DNA of 44,760 nucleotides from an uncultured Bacteroidales bacterium (GTDB taxonomy: Bacteria; Bacteroidota; Bacteroidia; Bacteroidales; UBA932): NCBI GenBank assembly GCA_949300335.1, contig CASGDV010000067.1:1-44760 (forward strand), written 5' to 3'. Shown here one piece after another: positions 1-7,833 of the stretch. Under the pieces are notes generated by a model. The model saw nothing but the letters and a program-made list of their open reading frames with translations, did not search any database and was not told the origin of the DNA. Within the stretch, counting starts at the first letter, position 1, and every line of letters begins with the position of its first letter. The position numbers and the translations under genes were made by a program.

Positions 1-23
1 ATTGGCTCCAGTTGGGTCCAAAA

Positions 24-51
24 ATGAAAAAAGGGGCTCCGAAACGGAGCC
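24..51 (-). terminator. Intrinsic terminator, minus strand
   Basis: A perfect 7-bp stem GGCTCCG/CGGAGCC (35-41 and 45-51) has a 3-nt loop. Read on the minus strand it is followed by CC and a run of six T (27-32), then a second T-run. It may be the distal end of the transcript that starts at fabH, or of an RNA within 60-640. Confidence 0.55.
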
Positions 52-166
52 GAAAATATAAAAAGATGAGTTCGATCGGAAAAACAACAGGGACAGTCTG
101 CCGATTGACTCATAATGACGGAATTAAACGACAGTCCCTAATATAAAGACTGGAAACAAGAAGAAG

Positions 167-207
167 GCGACCAGAAAGTCATAGACTTACGGTCGCTCTC
201 TTTTTTT
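167..207 (+). terminator. Intrinsic terminator, mainly plus strand
   Basis: The outer stem GCGACC/GGTCGC (167-172 and 191-196) encloses an inner stem AAGTC/GACTT around a 3-nt loop. It is followed on the plus strand by CTC and seven T (201-207). The minus-strand side is also T-rich, so it could work both ways. Confidence 0.55.
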
Positions 208-644
208 AATGCGGTTGGGATGACATCGTCAAACTGAATCCTTCACACCTGACGGTGAGCCCTCTCCCGCTCACGAAGTTACATGCAGCTATGGTTTTCT
301 CATGTCACCCCGATTTCTTAAAAACGCGCACAAATGAACTGTGTACCACTGAACGCGGGATGAAGCACCGAAGTAACTGCCCATCGGACCGGAGGCTGCC
401 TTCCGGGACATCAGGTTCAGTCACGGCTTCAGAAGGTTCCGTCTGTGCTCAAGACGAAAAGTCGGCATTGAGTTTGATCTCGTTGCATTTGCGTAAATCT
501 CAGGAAATACATAGTTGCCAATGACGGACATCAGTGGAAACGGCCATTTGAATGCGAGTCTGACTGTCGTACCCAGAAAAGAACTCTGTCTCTCCCGCTT
601 CCTTACTCCCCTAACAGGGGCTTATGTGGGATCCGATTTTAGCG

Positions 645-1064
645 TCAGTTATTCTCTATGAGAGCAAATGACAAATCTCCCTTGCAGCAAAGTTTTCCAT
701 CTACTTTGAGAGAAGCTTCGCAGAAGAAAAGTTGACCTCTACGATTTATGAGCTTTGCAGTGATTTCGCATACATCTCCCGGGCGGACAATGTTCTTGAA
801 TTTAACATTGTTTATTCCGCTGTAAAGTGTAGTCTTGCCCACAATTTCGTCTTTAACTAAGAGAGCACAGCTCTGGGCCATTATTTCGCACTGGATTACC
901 CCAGGTACGATAGGGTTTCCTGGAAAATGTCCGCGGCAGAAGAACTCGTCTTCCTTAATCGTGTATTTTCCGTGAGCTACGCCATCCTGGTCAATCTCAA
1001 TCTCATCGACAAGCAACATAGGCTCTCTATGAGGGAGATACTTTTTTAATTCTTCTTTGTTCAT
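645..1064 (-). CDS. fabZ: 3-hydroxyacyl-ACP dehydratase, FabZ type
   Basis: A 139-residue hot-dog-fold dehydratase that removes water from 3-hydroxyacyl-ACP in the cytoplasmic fatty-acid elongation cycle. It has the FabZ signature GHFPGNPIVPGV, with the presumed catalytic His46 and Glu60 spaced 14 residues apart as in E. coli FabZ. Length is normal for the family. It is the last gene of the minus-strand run fabH-fabK-fabF-fabZ, 34 nt after the fabF stop. No promoter of its own is apparent. Members of this family vary in chain-length use, which cannot be read from the sequence. Confidence 0.93.
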   Translation of the reverse strand: MNKEELKKYLPHREPMLLVDEIEIDQDGVAHGKYTIKEDEFFCRGHFPGNPIVPGVIQCEIMAQSCALLVKDEIVGKTTLYSGINNVKFKNIVRPGDVCEITAKLINRRGQLFFCEASLKVDGKLCCKGDLSFALIENN

Positions 1065-1098
1065 TTTTTTTATAGCATTTAGGTTTTAGCTTGTAAAC

Positions 1099-2352
1099 TT
1101 ATTCGACGCATTTCCTGAAAGCGACACAACCGTTATGGCCTCCGAATCCTAATGAATCGGAAATCGCGATTGTCAGTTCAGACTCTACAGCTTTATTCGG
1201 AGTATAGTCAAGGTCACATTCAGGATCAGGTGTGTCAAGGTTGATTGTAGGAGGGATTATTCCGTTCTTCAAGGTGAGAATGGAAGCGATGGCTTCAACG
1301 GCTCCTGCAGCACCGAGCATGTGTCCTGTCATGGATTTTATTGAACTGATATGAGCCTTTTTCGCTTCTGCTTCACCGAGTGCAAGTTTGTATGCCTTCG
1401 TTTCTGAAGAGTCATTCAAGGCTGTTCCCGTTCCATGTGCATTTATGTAGAGCTTGTCATCCTGAGTGTAGCCGGCTTCATCAAGTGCCATCTTTATCGC
1501 TGCCGACTGTGTTACTCCGTCAGGTCTTGGAGCCGTAACGTGATGTGCATCGCAGGTATTGCCGTATCCGCATATTTCCGCAATGATGTTCGCTCCACGT
1601 GCTTTTGCATGCTCGTATTCTTCAAGAACCAGTATGCCGGCACCTTCCGCCATGACGAATCCGCCTCTGTTTGCATTGAAAGGAAGCGAAGCATATTTTG
1701 GATCTTCGGATCTTGAAAGCGCTTTTGCATTGGCAAAACCGGCTATTCCGAGAGGAATTGTCGCAGCTTCAGCACCTCCTGCTATGATTGCGTCTGCATA
1801 GCCGTGTTTAATTGCTCTGTATGCCTCGCCGATCGCATGTGTCGACGTAGCGCAGGCAGTGACTATCGGAACGCACGGGCCGCATGCACTGTGCCTTATT
1901 GCTATGTTTCCTGCAGCGATATTTGAAATCATGGTAGGAATGAACAATGGTGAAATCCATTTTGCCCCGTCCTTTATCATTTTTTCAGTTTCCCTGTACT
2001 GGATGGAAAAACCGCCGATGCCGGAACCTACATAGACACCGAGTCTGAAAGGGTCGATATTGCCGTTTTCTGCACTTGACAAACCCGCCTGAGTCATGGC
2101 TTGATATGCTGCAGCTACTGCAAACACCGTGAATTTGTCCTGTTTTCTTGCGAATGCGGGTTCTATACCGTATTCTGCCGGATTGAAGTCCTTGACCTCT
2201 CCCGCAATTTTGACCGGAAGGTCATCGGTAGGGAATTCCTTTATGAAATCAATTCCGCAGACTCCGTCAATGAGATTCTTCCAGAACGTTTCCACATTGT
2301 TTCCTACCGGAGAAATCACACCGGTTCCTGTAATGACAACTCTTTTGTTCAT
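1099..2352 (-). CDS. fabF: 3-oxoacyl-ACP synthase II (KAS II)
   Basis: A 417-residue condensing enzyme that extends acyl-ACP with malonyl-ACP. The full Cys-His-His triad of the KAS I/II class is visible: Cys167 in TACATSTHAIGEA, His306 in NAHGTGT and His344 in KSMTGHMLGAAG. Glycine-rich segments at 105-115 and 229-240 also match. Length matches FabF (about 410). It starts 21 nt after the fabK stop, which supports co-transcription. FabB is the alternative, but the overall sequence and operon setting favour FabF. Confidence 0.95.
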   Translation of the reverse strand: MNKRVVITGTGVISPVGNNVETFWKNLIDGVCGIDFIKEFPTDDLPVKIAGEVKDFNPAEYGIEPAFARKQDKFTVFAVAAAYQAMTQAGLSSAENGNIDPFRLGVYVGSGIGGFSIQYRETEKMIKDGAKWISPLFIPTMISNIAAGNIAIRHSACGPCVPIVTACATSTHAIGEAYRAIKHGYADAIIAGGAEAATIPLGIAGFANAKALSRSEDPKYASLPFNANRGGFVMAEGAGILVLEEYEHAKARGANIIAEICGYGNTCDAHHVTAPRPDGVTQSAAIKMALDEAGYTQDDKLYINAHGTGTALNDSSETKAYKLALGEAEAKKAHISSIKSMTGHMLGAAGAVEAIASILTLKNGIIPPTINLDTPDPECDLDYTPNKAVESELTIAISDSLGFGGHNGCVAFRKCVE

Positions 2353-2373
2353 ATATTTATCGTTTTTTTACTT

Positions 2374-3318
2374 TTATTTGAGGAGTGAAGCCGTGTTTGA
2401 CAGAATCTTTTCAGCACCGCAGATCAGGTCTTCTACAATAGCCTTTGCCGGTTCGATTTTCTTTACCATTCCCGCGCATTCTCCGGCCATGTAGCTTCCG
2501 TTAGGATCTCCCTCCTTGACTGCCTTGCGGAGAGCGCCCGTTCCGAAGGAAAGAATCTCTTCCGGTTTGACGTTAGGATCGGCCTCCATCTTTGCAAAAG
2601 TCTTGGAGAACGGAGTCTTCAATGAACGGACAGGATGACCTAGAGTCTTTCCTGTAACAATCGTTGAAATGTCGCTGGCCTTCAGAATCTTGTCTTTGTA
2701 ATTCTGATGGGCCGTACATTCTTCTGCAGACAGAAATCTGGTTCCGACCTGAATTGCATCGGCGCCCAGTATGAATGCGGCAGCAGCACCTCTTCCGTCA
2801 CAGATACCTCCTGCAGCAATGACAGGAATGTCCAGAGCATCGACAACCTGCGGAACAAGAGAGAATGTGTGCAATTCCCCTACGTGTCCGCCTGATTCGG
2901 CACCTTCGGCAACTACCGCCGTAGCTCCTATGGCCTGCATCTTCAGAGCAAGCGCAACCGATGCAACGACCGGAATCACCTTTATTCCGGCTTCCTTCCA
3001 GGCATCCATATACTGGGCCGGAGAACCAGCGCCTGTGGTAAGAATCTTTACCCCTTCTTCAATAACCATCTGTGCTATTTCTCCTGCATTTGGAGCCTGA
3101 AGCATGATGTTTACACCGAAAGGTTTGTCTGTCAGTTCTTTGCATTTGCGGATCTCATTTCTTACGGCTTCCGTGCCGGCATTTATAGATGAAATGAGGC
3201 CAAGACCTCCCGCATTTGAAACGGCTGCGGCAAGAGACGCATCGGCAACCCATGCCATTCCTCCCTGGAATACGGGATACTTAATGCCAAGTATCTCACA
3301 AATTTTACTTTTAATCAT
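2374..3318 (-). CDS. fabK: FMN-dependent enoyl-ACP reductase, FabK type
   Basis: A 314-residue TIM-barrel flavoprotein of the FabK/nitronate monooxygenase family. The N-terminus YPVFQGGMAWVADASLA, the segment PFGVNIML, the glycine-rich AEGAESGGHVGE and the phosphate-binding AAGGICDGRGAAAAF plus GADAIQVGTRFL are all typical. As FabK it would reduce trans-2-enoyl-ACP with NAD(P)H, the last step of elongation. Its place between fabH and fabF argues for FabK over a true nitronate monooxygenase, which has nearly the same fold. The gap from fabH is 60 nt. A FabK enzyme is expected to be insensitive to triclosan (known for the family). Confidence 0.88.
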   Translation of the reverse strand: MIKSKICEILGIKYPVFQGGMAWVADASLAAAVSNAGGLGLISSINAGTEAVRNEIRKCKELTDKPFGVNIMLQAPNAGEIAQMVIEEGVKILTTGAGSPAQYMDAWKEAGIKVIPVVASVALALKMQAIGATAVVAEGAESGGHVGELHTFSLVPQVVDALDIPVIAAGGICDGRGAAAAFILGADAIQVGTRFLSAEECTAHQNYKDKILKASDISTIVTGKTLGHPVRSLKTPFSKTFAKMEADPNVKPEEILSFGTGALRKAVKEGDPNGSYMAGECAGMVKKIEPAKAIVEDLICGAEKILSNTASLLK

Positions 3319-3378
3319 ATCTGTTGATTTATAGTTAATACACGTAATTAAAAATGCAAATATACAAAAATACTCATA

Positions 3379-4326
3379 TTACCATTCCATCACCAGTGCT
3401 CCTGATACGAAGCCGGCTCCGAAGGCGCTCATGACCACGGTTTCTCCCTTTTTCAGGATGCCTTTTCTCTTGCATTCGTCAAGAAGTATCGGACAGCATG
3501 CGGAAGATGAGTTCCCGTGATCCTCGATATTGGTCGGGAATTTTTCCGAAGGCTGCCCAAGGAACGATGCAATTGTGTTGATTATTCTCATGTTGGCCTG
3601 ATGCAAAAGGAAATGGTCGACATCACCGGCTTTCATTCCGAGTTTGTCCATCAGATAAGTTATGTCGCCGCTCGATGCTTTGACAGCGAATTTGAACACA
3701 TCCTGTCCTTTCATCTGGAGAGGGATGTTCTGTTCTTCCTTTGTGGCATACGGAGTAGGCTCGAGAGACCGGATCTGATAAAGCTTGTCGGTAGCACTTG
3801 CTGATGAAAGCTTTACCCCCTTGATATTGTCGCCTTCAGTCAGGACTGCGGCGCCGGCTCCATCCCCGAAAAGAACGCAGACCCTCCTGTCTTCCCAGCT
3901 TGTCATTCTCGTCGGTTCCTCTGCACAGACAATCAGCACGTTCTTTACCTTTCCGGCAGCGTAGAAGGATTCTGCCATTTCCACGGCATATATGAATCCC
4001 GCACAGGCGCAATTGATATCTATACACGGACAGGTCGCTCCGATTCCTCCCTGAATGATGCAGCTGAGCGACGGAGTGATGTATTCATTCACAACATTGG
4101 AACATATTATGAAATCCAGGTCCGCTGCAGACATTCCGGCATCGTCAAGCGCTTTTTTAGCAGCTTCCACTGCCATATCCTCCAATTTCTCGTCGGATAT
4201 GACATGCCTGGTCTTGATACCAGTCCTGGTGTATATCCACTCATCACTCGTATCCAGAAATTCGGATAACATTTCATTTGTCACCACTTTCTTCGGAAGG
4301 ACACTTCCGGTTCCTATAATCTTCAT
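3379..4326 (-). CDS. fabH: 3-oxoacyl-ACP synthase III (KAS III)
   Basis: A 315-residue initiating condensing enzyme that joins an acyl-CoA starter to malonyl-ACP. The Cys-His-Asn triad is visible: Cys108 in CACAGF, His242 in LLHQANMRI and Asn272 in DHGNSSSAC. WIYTRTGI near residue 30 is the usual FabH N-terminal motif. It is the first gene of the fab operon, with a Bacteroidota-type promoter about 45 nt upstream. It diverges from the LytTR gene, so the shared intergenic region may coordinate the two. Confidence 0.95.
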   Translation of the reverse strand: MKIIGTGSVLPKKVVTNEMLSEFLDTSDEWIYTRTGIKTRHVISDEKLEDMAVEAAKKALDDAGMSAADLDFIICSNVVNEYITPSLSCIIQGGIGATCPCIDINCACAGFIYAVEMAESFYAAGKVKNVLIVCAEEPTRMTSWEDRRVCVLFGDGAGAAVLTEGDNIKGVKLSSASATDKLYQIRSLEPTPYATKEEQNIPLQMKGQDVFKFAVKASSGDITYLMDKLGMKAGDVDHFLLHQANMRIINTIASFLGQPSEKFPTNIEDHGNSSSACCPILLDECKRKGILKKGETVVMSAFGAGFVSGALVMEW

Positions 4327-4368
4327 ACGTCTATAAAATTAGTTACGATGTTTCTCCACAAAACGGCG

Positions 4369-4399
4369 CAAAAGTACTTACCCTTTATATATAAATAAA
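4369..4399 (-). promoter_or_regulatory. Promoter of the fabH operon
   Basis: On the minus strand TACTTTTG (4369-4376) matches the Bacteroidota -7 box TAnnTTTG. Exactly 19 nt upstream lies TTTA (4396-4399), three of four bases of the -33 box TTTG. Confidence 0.65.
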
Positions 4400-4404
4400 A
4401 TCTT

Positions 4405-4483
4405 TGTGGCGAGTTGTCGCCGATATGTGGTGATAATCTCTCTATCACCGCCCGCAATGTGGCAAATTTTATTTATTTGTGGC
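4405..4483. promoter_or_regulatory. Four helically phased TGTGG repeats, candidate operators
   Basis: TGTGGC or TGTGGT begins at 4405, 4426, 4458 and 4478 on the plus strand, giving spacings of 21, 32 and 20 bp, close to 2, 3 and 2 helical turns. The bases after each core are also alike (R-A-rich, then T-rich). Two dyads overlap them: GGCGA/TCGCC (4408-4421) and GGTGAT/ATCACC (4429-4449). The first repeat abuts the fabH -33 box; the last sits in the LytTR promoter. Phased direct repeats are how LytTR-domain regulators are known to bind, so autoregulation and control of fabH are plausible but inferred. Confidence 0.5.
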
Positions 4484-4492
4484 AAAATTTCG

Positions 4493-4500
4493 TATATTTG
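4493..4500 (+). promoter_or_regulatory. -7 box of the LytTR gene
   Basis: TATATTTG matches TAnnTTTG and lies 20 nt before the ATG at 4521, so the leader would be very short. The -33 position (TATT at 4470-4473) is a weak match, which would suit an activator-dependent or repressible promoter. Confidence 0.45.
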
Positions 4501-4520
4501 CGTAATGAAATGGGTTGTCT

Positions 4521-5381
4521 ATGAATAAGAAATTACCGGATTATCTTCTTGAGAAGTATCAGTTGGTAGGAACAGTAACTTTCACCTTCCTGTTCGCCGT
4601 CGTGTTTCTCAATCTCTATATCCCGTTTTCGGATACGGCATGGTTCAAACTCGGCAATTCCGTGCTATTCCTTTTTACAGCCGGTTTCATGGCAGTTTCC
4701 CTGCTGTTTGTCATATTGAGCCGGGTTCTCATGTACAGGACAAGGAAGTATTTCACCATGACATATCTTAAATATGTCCTCTGGTGCATAGCCGAAGTTG
4801 TTGTGGTCTGCGCCTTCTATACGCTGGTTACCATGGACGTGCTTGGAAATCCTTCAGATTCACCTCTGGAGATTTTCGGCAGGTCATTGCTTTACGGAAC
4901 AATTTCAATCATCATCCCGTACATCATATCCGCCATGTACTTTGCAATTATTGACAAGAACAAGACGATAAGGCTGATGAACTGCAATAATGTGGTTTCC
5001 GACACGGAAACGCACACAGACAACAGGATAACGCTATTCGACAACAGCGGCGCACTCAAACTTTCCGTTAAGGCGTCGAATCTGTTTTATGTGGAATCGG
5101 ATGATAATTATGTGAAAGTATGGTATTCCGATGCCGCCGGTGAACTGAAGATGTACATGTTGAGATGCCGGCTTAAAACCATCGAGGAAAGTTTCAGCGG
5201 AACGTCCCTGATAAGGTGCCACAGAAAATATGTGGTTAACATGGATAAGGTGAAGGTGCTCAGAAAAGAAAGCGACGGATATTATCTTGACCTCGATGAC
5301 GAATCGATACCTCCGATATCCGTCACCAAGACATATGAGAACAAGGTTCTCGGCTATTATTCTGGAAACAGGGCGGATTAG
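4521..5381 (+). CDS. Membrane-anchored LytTR-domain regulator
   Basis: A 286-residue protein with about four hydrophobic helices in its first 145 residues, then a short linker and a C-terminal LytTR DNA-binding domain (about 185-284; FYVESDDNYVKVWY, LKTIEESF, LIRCHRKYVVN). I prefer the ATG at 4521; an in-frame TTG at 4515 would add two residues. There is no response-receiver domain, so the membrane part is the likely sensor. It diverges from the fab operon and is preceded by phased repeats, which suggests, without proving, a role in sensing the membrane or lipid state. The 3' end meets the DUF4293 gene with one base between stop codons. Confidence 0.85.
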   Translation: MNKKLPDYLLEKYQLVGTVTFTFLFAVVFLNLYIPFSDTAWFKLGNSVLFLFTAGFMAVSLLFVILSRVLMYRTRKYFTMTYLKYVLWCIAEVVVVCAFYTLVTMDVLGNPSDSPLEIFGRSLLYGTISIIIPYIISAMYFAIIDKNKTIRLMNCNNVVSDTETHTDNRITLFDNSGALKLSVKASNLFYVESDDNYVKVWYSDAAGELKMYMLRCRLKTIEESFSGTSLIRCHRKYVVNMDKVKVLRKESDGYYLDLDDESIPPISVTKTYENKVLGYYSGNRAD

Positions 5382-5382
5382 C

Positions 5383-5808
5383 TTATCTTCTTCTGGCTTT
5401 GCGCAGTCTTTGCGATGACAATACCATGGCTTCGTCAAGCATTATGTTGCGCGCAGCCAGAAAGTCGAGAATCGCGGCAATCAGCGGAAAAACGGCGCAT
5501 AACGAAAATACCATTTCATTCTTGTGGTTTATGAAATCGAATACCAGCCATCCCTGGAATCCAAGCAGGAGAATGCCTGCAAGTATCGCGACTCTCATCT
5601 GCAGCATGCGGGCCTTGAATGCAAACAGCGCGCAAACATTGGCAGTGAGCACCATTATGTTCAGAATGAGATAAGGAAGTTTTTCGGAAAACCGAATGGT
5701 CTCTTTTGCTCCTCCTTCTCCTATTATGGTGGCCATATTGCAGAAGAACAATGATATTATAAGCCCTATGGCGATTGCCAGAAAAAGTGTTTGGATTCTC
5801 TGCCACAT
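5383..5808 (-). CDS. DUF4293 family membrane protein
   Basis: A 141-residue protein with four predicted membrane helices (about 5-25, 45-65, 70-90 and 100-118) and a basic tail ending in RKARRR. The N-terminus MWQRIQTLFLAIA and overall design match DUF4293, an uncharacterised family common in Bacteroidota. No catalytic motif is visible. It is a single gene with a -7 box (TACTTTTG, 5837-5844 minus strand) 29 nt before the start. The convergent neighbour ends one base away. Confidence 0.82.
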   Translation of the reverse strand: MWQRIQTLFLAIAIGLIISLFFCNMATIIGEGGAKETIRFSEKLPYLILNIMVLTANVCALFAFKARMLQMRVAILAGILLLGFQGWLVFDFINHKNEMVFSLCAVFPLIAAILDFLAARNIMLDEAMVLSSQRLRKARRR

Positions 5809-5836
5809 ACTCTCAATTTTTTTTCAGTTTGAAATA

Positions 5837-5844
5837 CAAAAGTA
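5837..5844 (-). promoter_or_regulatory. -7 box of the DUF4293 gene
   Basis: TACTTTTG on the minus strand fits TAnnTTTG; no good -33 box is seen at the usual distance. Confidence 0.4.
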
Positions 5845-5865
5845 GGAATAATCATAATAAAAAAC

Positions 5866-5873
5866 TATATTTG
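5866..5873 (+). promoter_or_regulatory. -7 box of the nucleoside phosphorylase gene
   Basis: TATATTTG fits TAnnTTTG, 78 nt before the start codon; the -33 position is not conserved. Confidence 0.4.
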
Positions 5874-5951
5874 ATGCGAAGGAGTTTATAAAAACAGTTT
5901 TTTTCATGTTTTTATGAACGTTTTTTTATAAGTATTCAAAACGGATTTATT

Positions 5952-6821
5952 ATGAAGATAGCTGAATCTGAATTGATCATCAATGATGACGGGTCGGTCT
6001 TTCATTTGCATATGAGACCTGAAGAACTGGCCGACAATGTTATACTTGTGGGAGATCCCGGAAGGGTCGACATGATCGGCGAATATTTGCAGGACAAGGA
6101 ATTCCGTCATGAATCGAGGGAATTCGTGTCTATTACCGGAAAATACCGCGGAAAACGTATTACTGTCCTTTCTACAGGTATCGGTACCGACAATATCGAT
6201 ATCGTCATGAATGAATTGGATGCTCTTGCCAATATCGATTTTTCCACCCGTGAGATAAAGGAAGTCAAAAAATCCCTGAATATAATCAGGATAGGTACTT
6301 CAGGTGCGATACAGCCGGATATACCTATCGGATCTTTTGTCTTTTCACATGTCTCCATAGGCTGTGACGGCCTGATGAACTGGTATGCCGACAGGGACAG
6401 GATAGCCATGCCTGAAATTGAGGAAGCCTTCAAAAAGCATGTCGGATGGGACAGACACCTTCCGGACCCGTATTTCGTCGGCGCCGGAAAGGGAATGATT
6501 GAAAAATTCCGTGACTCCACAATAAAGGGTATGACAATTGCCGCTTCAGGATTCTACGGCCCCCAGGGCAGAGTGCTGCGTATGCCGCTTGCAATGCCGG
6601 ATATGGTAAGCAAGTTCGAATCATTCAGATTCGGAGACTGGAAGGTTACCAACTTCGAAATGGAAGGATCCGCCATAGCAGGAATAGCGGCACATCTCGG
6701 ACACAATGCCGGAACGGTCTGCTGCATAATTGCAAACAGACATCTTAAAAGCAGCAATCCGGATTACAAGCCGATGGTGCGCAAGCTTGTAGAACTTGTA
6801 TTGGACAAGCTTTCCGAATGA
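5952..6821 (+). CDS. Nucleoside phosphorylase, uridine phosphorylase-like
   Basis: A 289-residue cytoplasmic enzyme of the PNP/UDP phosphorylase family, which splits nucleosides with phosphate to give a base and ribose-1-phosphate. Visible motifs are LVGDPGRVDMI (phosphate binding), IGTSGAIQPDIPIGSFV and, near the C-terminus, NFEMEGSAIAGIAAHLGH, which carries the Glu-Met-Glu ribose-binding motif. Uridine phosphorylase is the likeliest activity by resemblance; adenosine or other specificity cannot be excluded. It is a single gene, closed by the hairpin at 6831-6861. Confidence 0.85.
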   Translation: MKIAESELIINDDGSVFHLHMRPEELADNVILVGDPGRVDMIGEYLQDKEFRHESREFVSITGKYRGKRITVLSTGIGTDNIDIVMNELDALANIDFSTREIKEVKKSLNIIRIGTSGAIQPDIPIGSFVFSHVSIGCDGLMNWYADRDRIAMPEIEEAFKKHVGWDRHLPDPYFVGAGKGMIEKFRDSTIKGMTIAASGFYGPQGRVLRMPLAMPDMVSKFESFRFGDWKVTNFEMEGSAIAGIAAHLGHNAGTVCCIIANRHLKSSNPDYKPMVRKLVELVLDKLSE

Positions 6822-6830
6822 CGCGATTAT

Positions 6831-6870
6831 ACTTTACGGGGATATTCATTCCCCGTAAAGTTCTTTTCTT
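6831..6870 (+). terminator. Strong terminator overlapping the esterase stop codon
   Basis: A perfect 12-bp stem ACTTTACGGGGA/TCCCCGTAAAGT (6831-6842 and 6850-6861) has a 7-nt loop and is followed by TCTTTTCTT on the plus strand. The convergent esterase gene ends inside the hairpin (its TGA is 6846-6848), so one arm also encodes its last residues. Confidence 0.85.
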
Positions 6871-7817
6871 GACTGACTTCCGGTATTCTTCCTTATTGCG
6901 GAGTCTTCGATTACCGCATCCACGGTTTTCTTCCTTCCTTCCAACACGTTGGCCTCGAGGAACAGCAGCTGGTCTCCGAAGCTCTGGCACATGGCGTTCG
7001 CTATTTCGTGGCCATGATCCAAATATCTGAAAATGGAGTAGTTGTATCCGAATTTGGCAAATCTCTCCGCAAGTTTGTCAGAGCCGAAAAATCCAAGATT
7101 GAAGAATCTGATCTGCTTGTAGTTTACCAGTTTGTCGGACGTCCCGTGCAGCATCATCGTAGGAGCCGGTTCCTCGGCATATTTGACCTTGCCCTTTCTC
7201 GACAGTATTGCTCCTGCAAACGAGATTACTCCGGCATACCTGAAATTTTCCGGGAGAATATCCGCATATTCCGTTCTGTTGCACAATTCGTATTCTGCCT
7301 GCATGACGGAAATAGCTCCTGCAGAAGAGCCGCTTATTACTATATTGTCCGGATCTATGCCGAGAGTTTCCGCATTCTCGATGATATATCTGGTGGCACT
7401 GAACAAATCTTCCACTGCAATATGTATGGCATGATCGATTGCGTTCACCTGTGCTATCCCCACCTTGTTGCTGCCTTTCAGCCCCAGCCTGTAATCTATC
7501 GCGATTATCCTGTAGCCGTTTTCAGTCATCATCCTGTACCATGGAAGATAGGTCTCGTCCGATCTGCTGCCGTTTATGAATCCTCCTCCGAACATGAATA
7601 TTATGGTAGGCTTTTCCTTCCCGTCTGCAGTGACCTTGCTTCTTGCATCAGGCTCGTACAGGTCGAAAAACAGGTCGCAGGTATCCCTCCTTTCGAACAG
7701 ATAGGTGTTGTCGGGTGTGATTACGGGTTCCGCCGCAACTATGTCGTTTGTCTGGAAAATAAACAAAGACGTGAGTACGGCCGCAATGATTCTAAAACTT
7801 TTCAAGTTCGGTCTCAT
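6846..7817 (-). CDS. Secreted alpha/beta-hydrolase, esterase-like
   Basis: A 323-residue protein with an N-terminal signal peptide (hydrophobic about 8-28), so probably periplasmic or exported. It has an esterase/lipase-type alpha/beta-hydrolase core: oxyanion loop FGGGF (76-80), nucleophile motif GSSAG with Ser165, a likely acid Asp228 in HGTSDKLV, and a likely His near 268-270 in LDHGHE. The fold suggests a carboxylesterase or polysaccharide deacetylase-type esterase; the substrate is unknown. The HAD phosphatase gene lies 16 nt upstream, so the two are probably co-transcribed. Confidence 0.8.
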   Translation of the reverse strand: MRPNLKSFRIIAAVLTSLFIFQTNDIVAAEPVITPDNTYLFERRDTCDLFFDLYEPDARSKVTADGKEKPTIIFMFGGGFINGSRSDETYLPWYRMMTENGYRIIAIDYRLGLKGSNKVGIAQVNAIDHAIHIAVEDLFSATRYIIENAETLGIDPDNIVISGSSAGAISVMQAEYELCNRTEYADILPENFRYAGVISFAGAILSRKGKVKYAEEPAPTMMLHGTSDKLVNYKQIRFFNLGFFGSDKLAERFAKFGYNYSIFRYLDHGHEIANAMCQSFGDQLLFLEANVLEGRKKTVDAVIEDSAIRKNTGSQSRKELYGE

Positions 7818-7833
7818 ATCTCAAAATTATATG

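Larger units (their letters stand above)
1..644. other. Gene-free block with several hairpins
   Basis: I find no convincing protein gene here. The one open frame over about 255-524 lacks family resemblance and is probably chance. The block carries several good inverted repeats: 35-41/45-51, 89-98/130-139 (one mismatch), 167-172/191-196, 255-260/269-274 (perfect 6 bp), 389-395/399-406, 448-472 (nested) and 608-612/616-620. Two of them have adjacent T-runs and look like terminators, listed separately. This could be the long 3' end of the fab operon, an unrecognised structured RNA, or both. I looked for RNase P, tmRNA and tRNA signatures on both strands and saw none. Confidence 0.5.

Noticed and set aside
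255..524. Open frame of 89 codons on the plus strand
   Set aside because: No resemblance to a family, lies over several hairpins, and no promoter precedes it.
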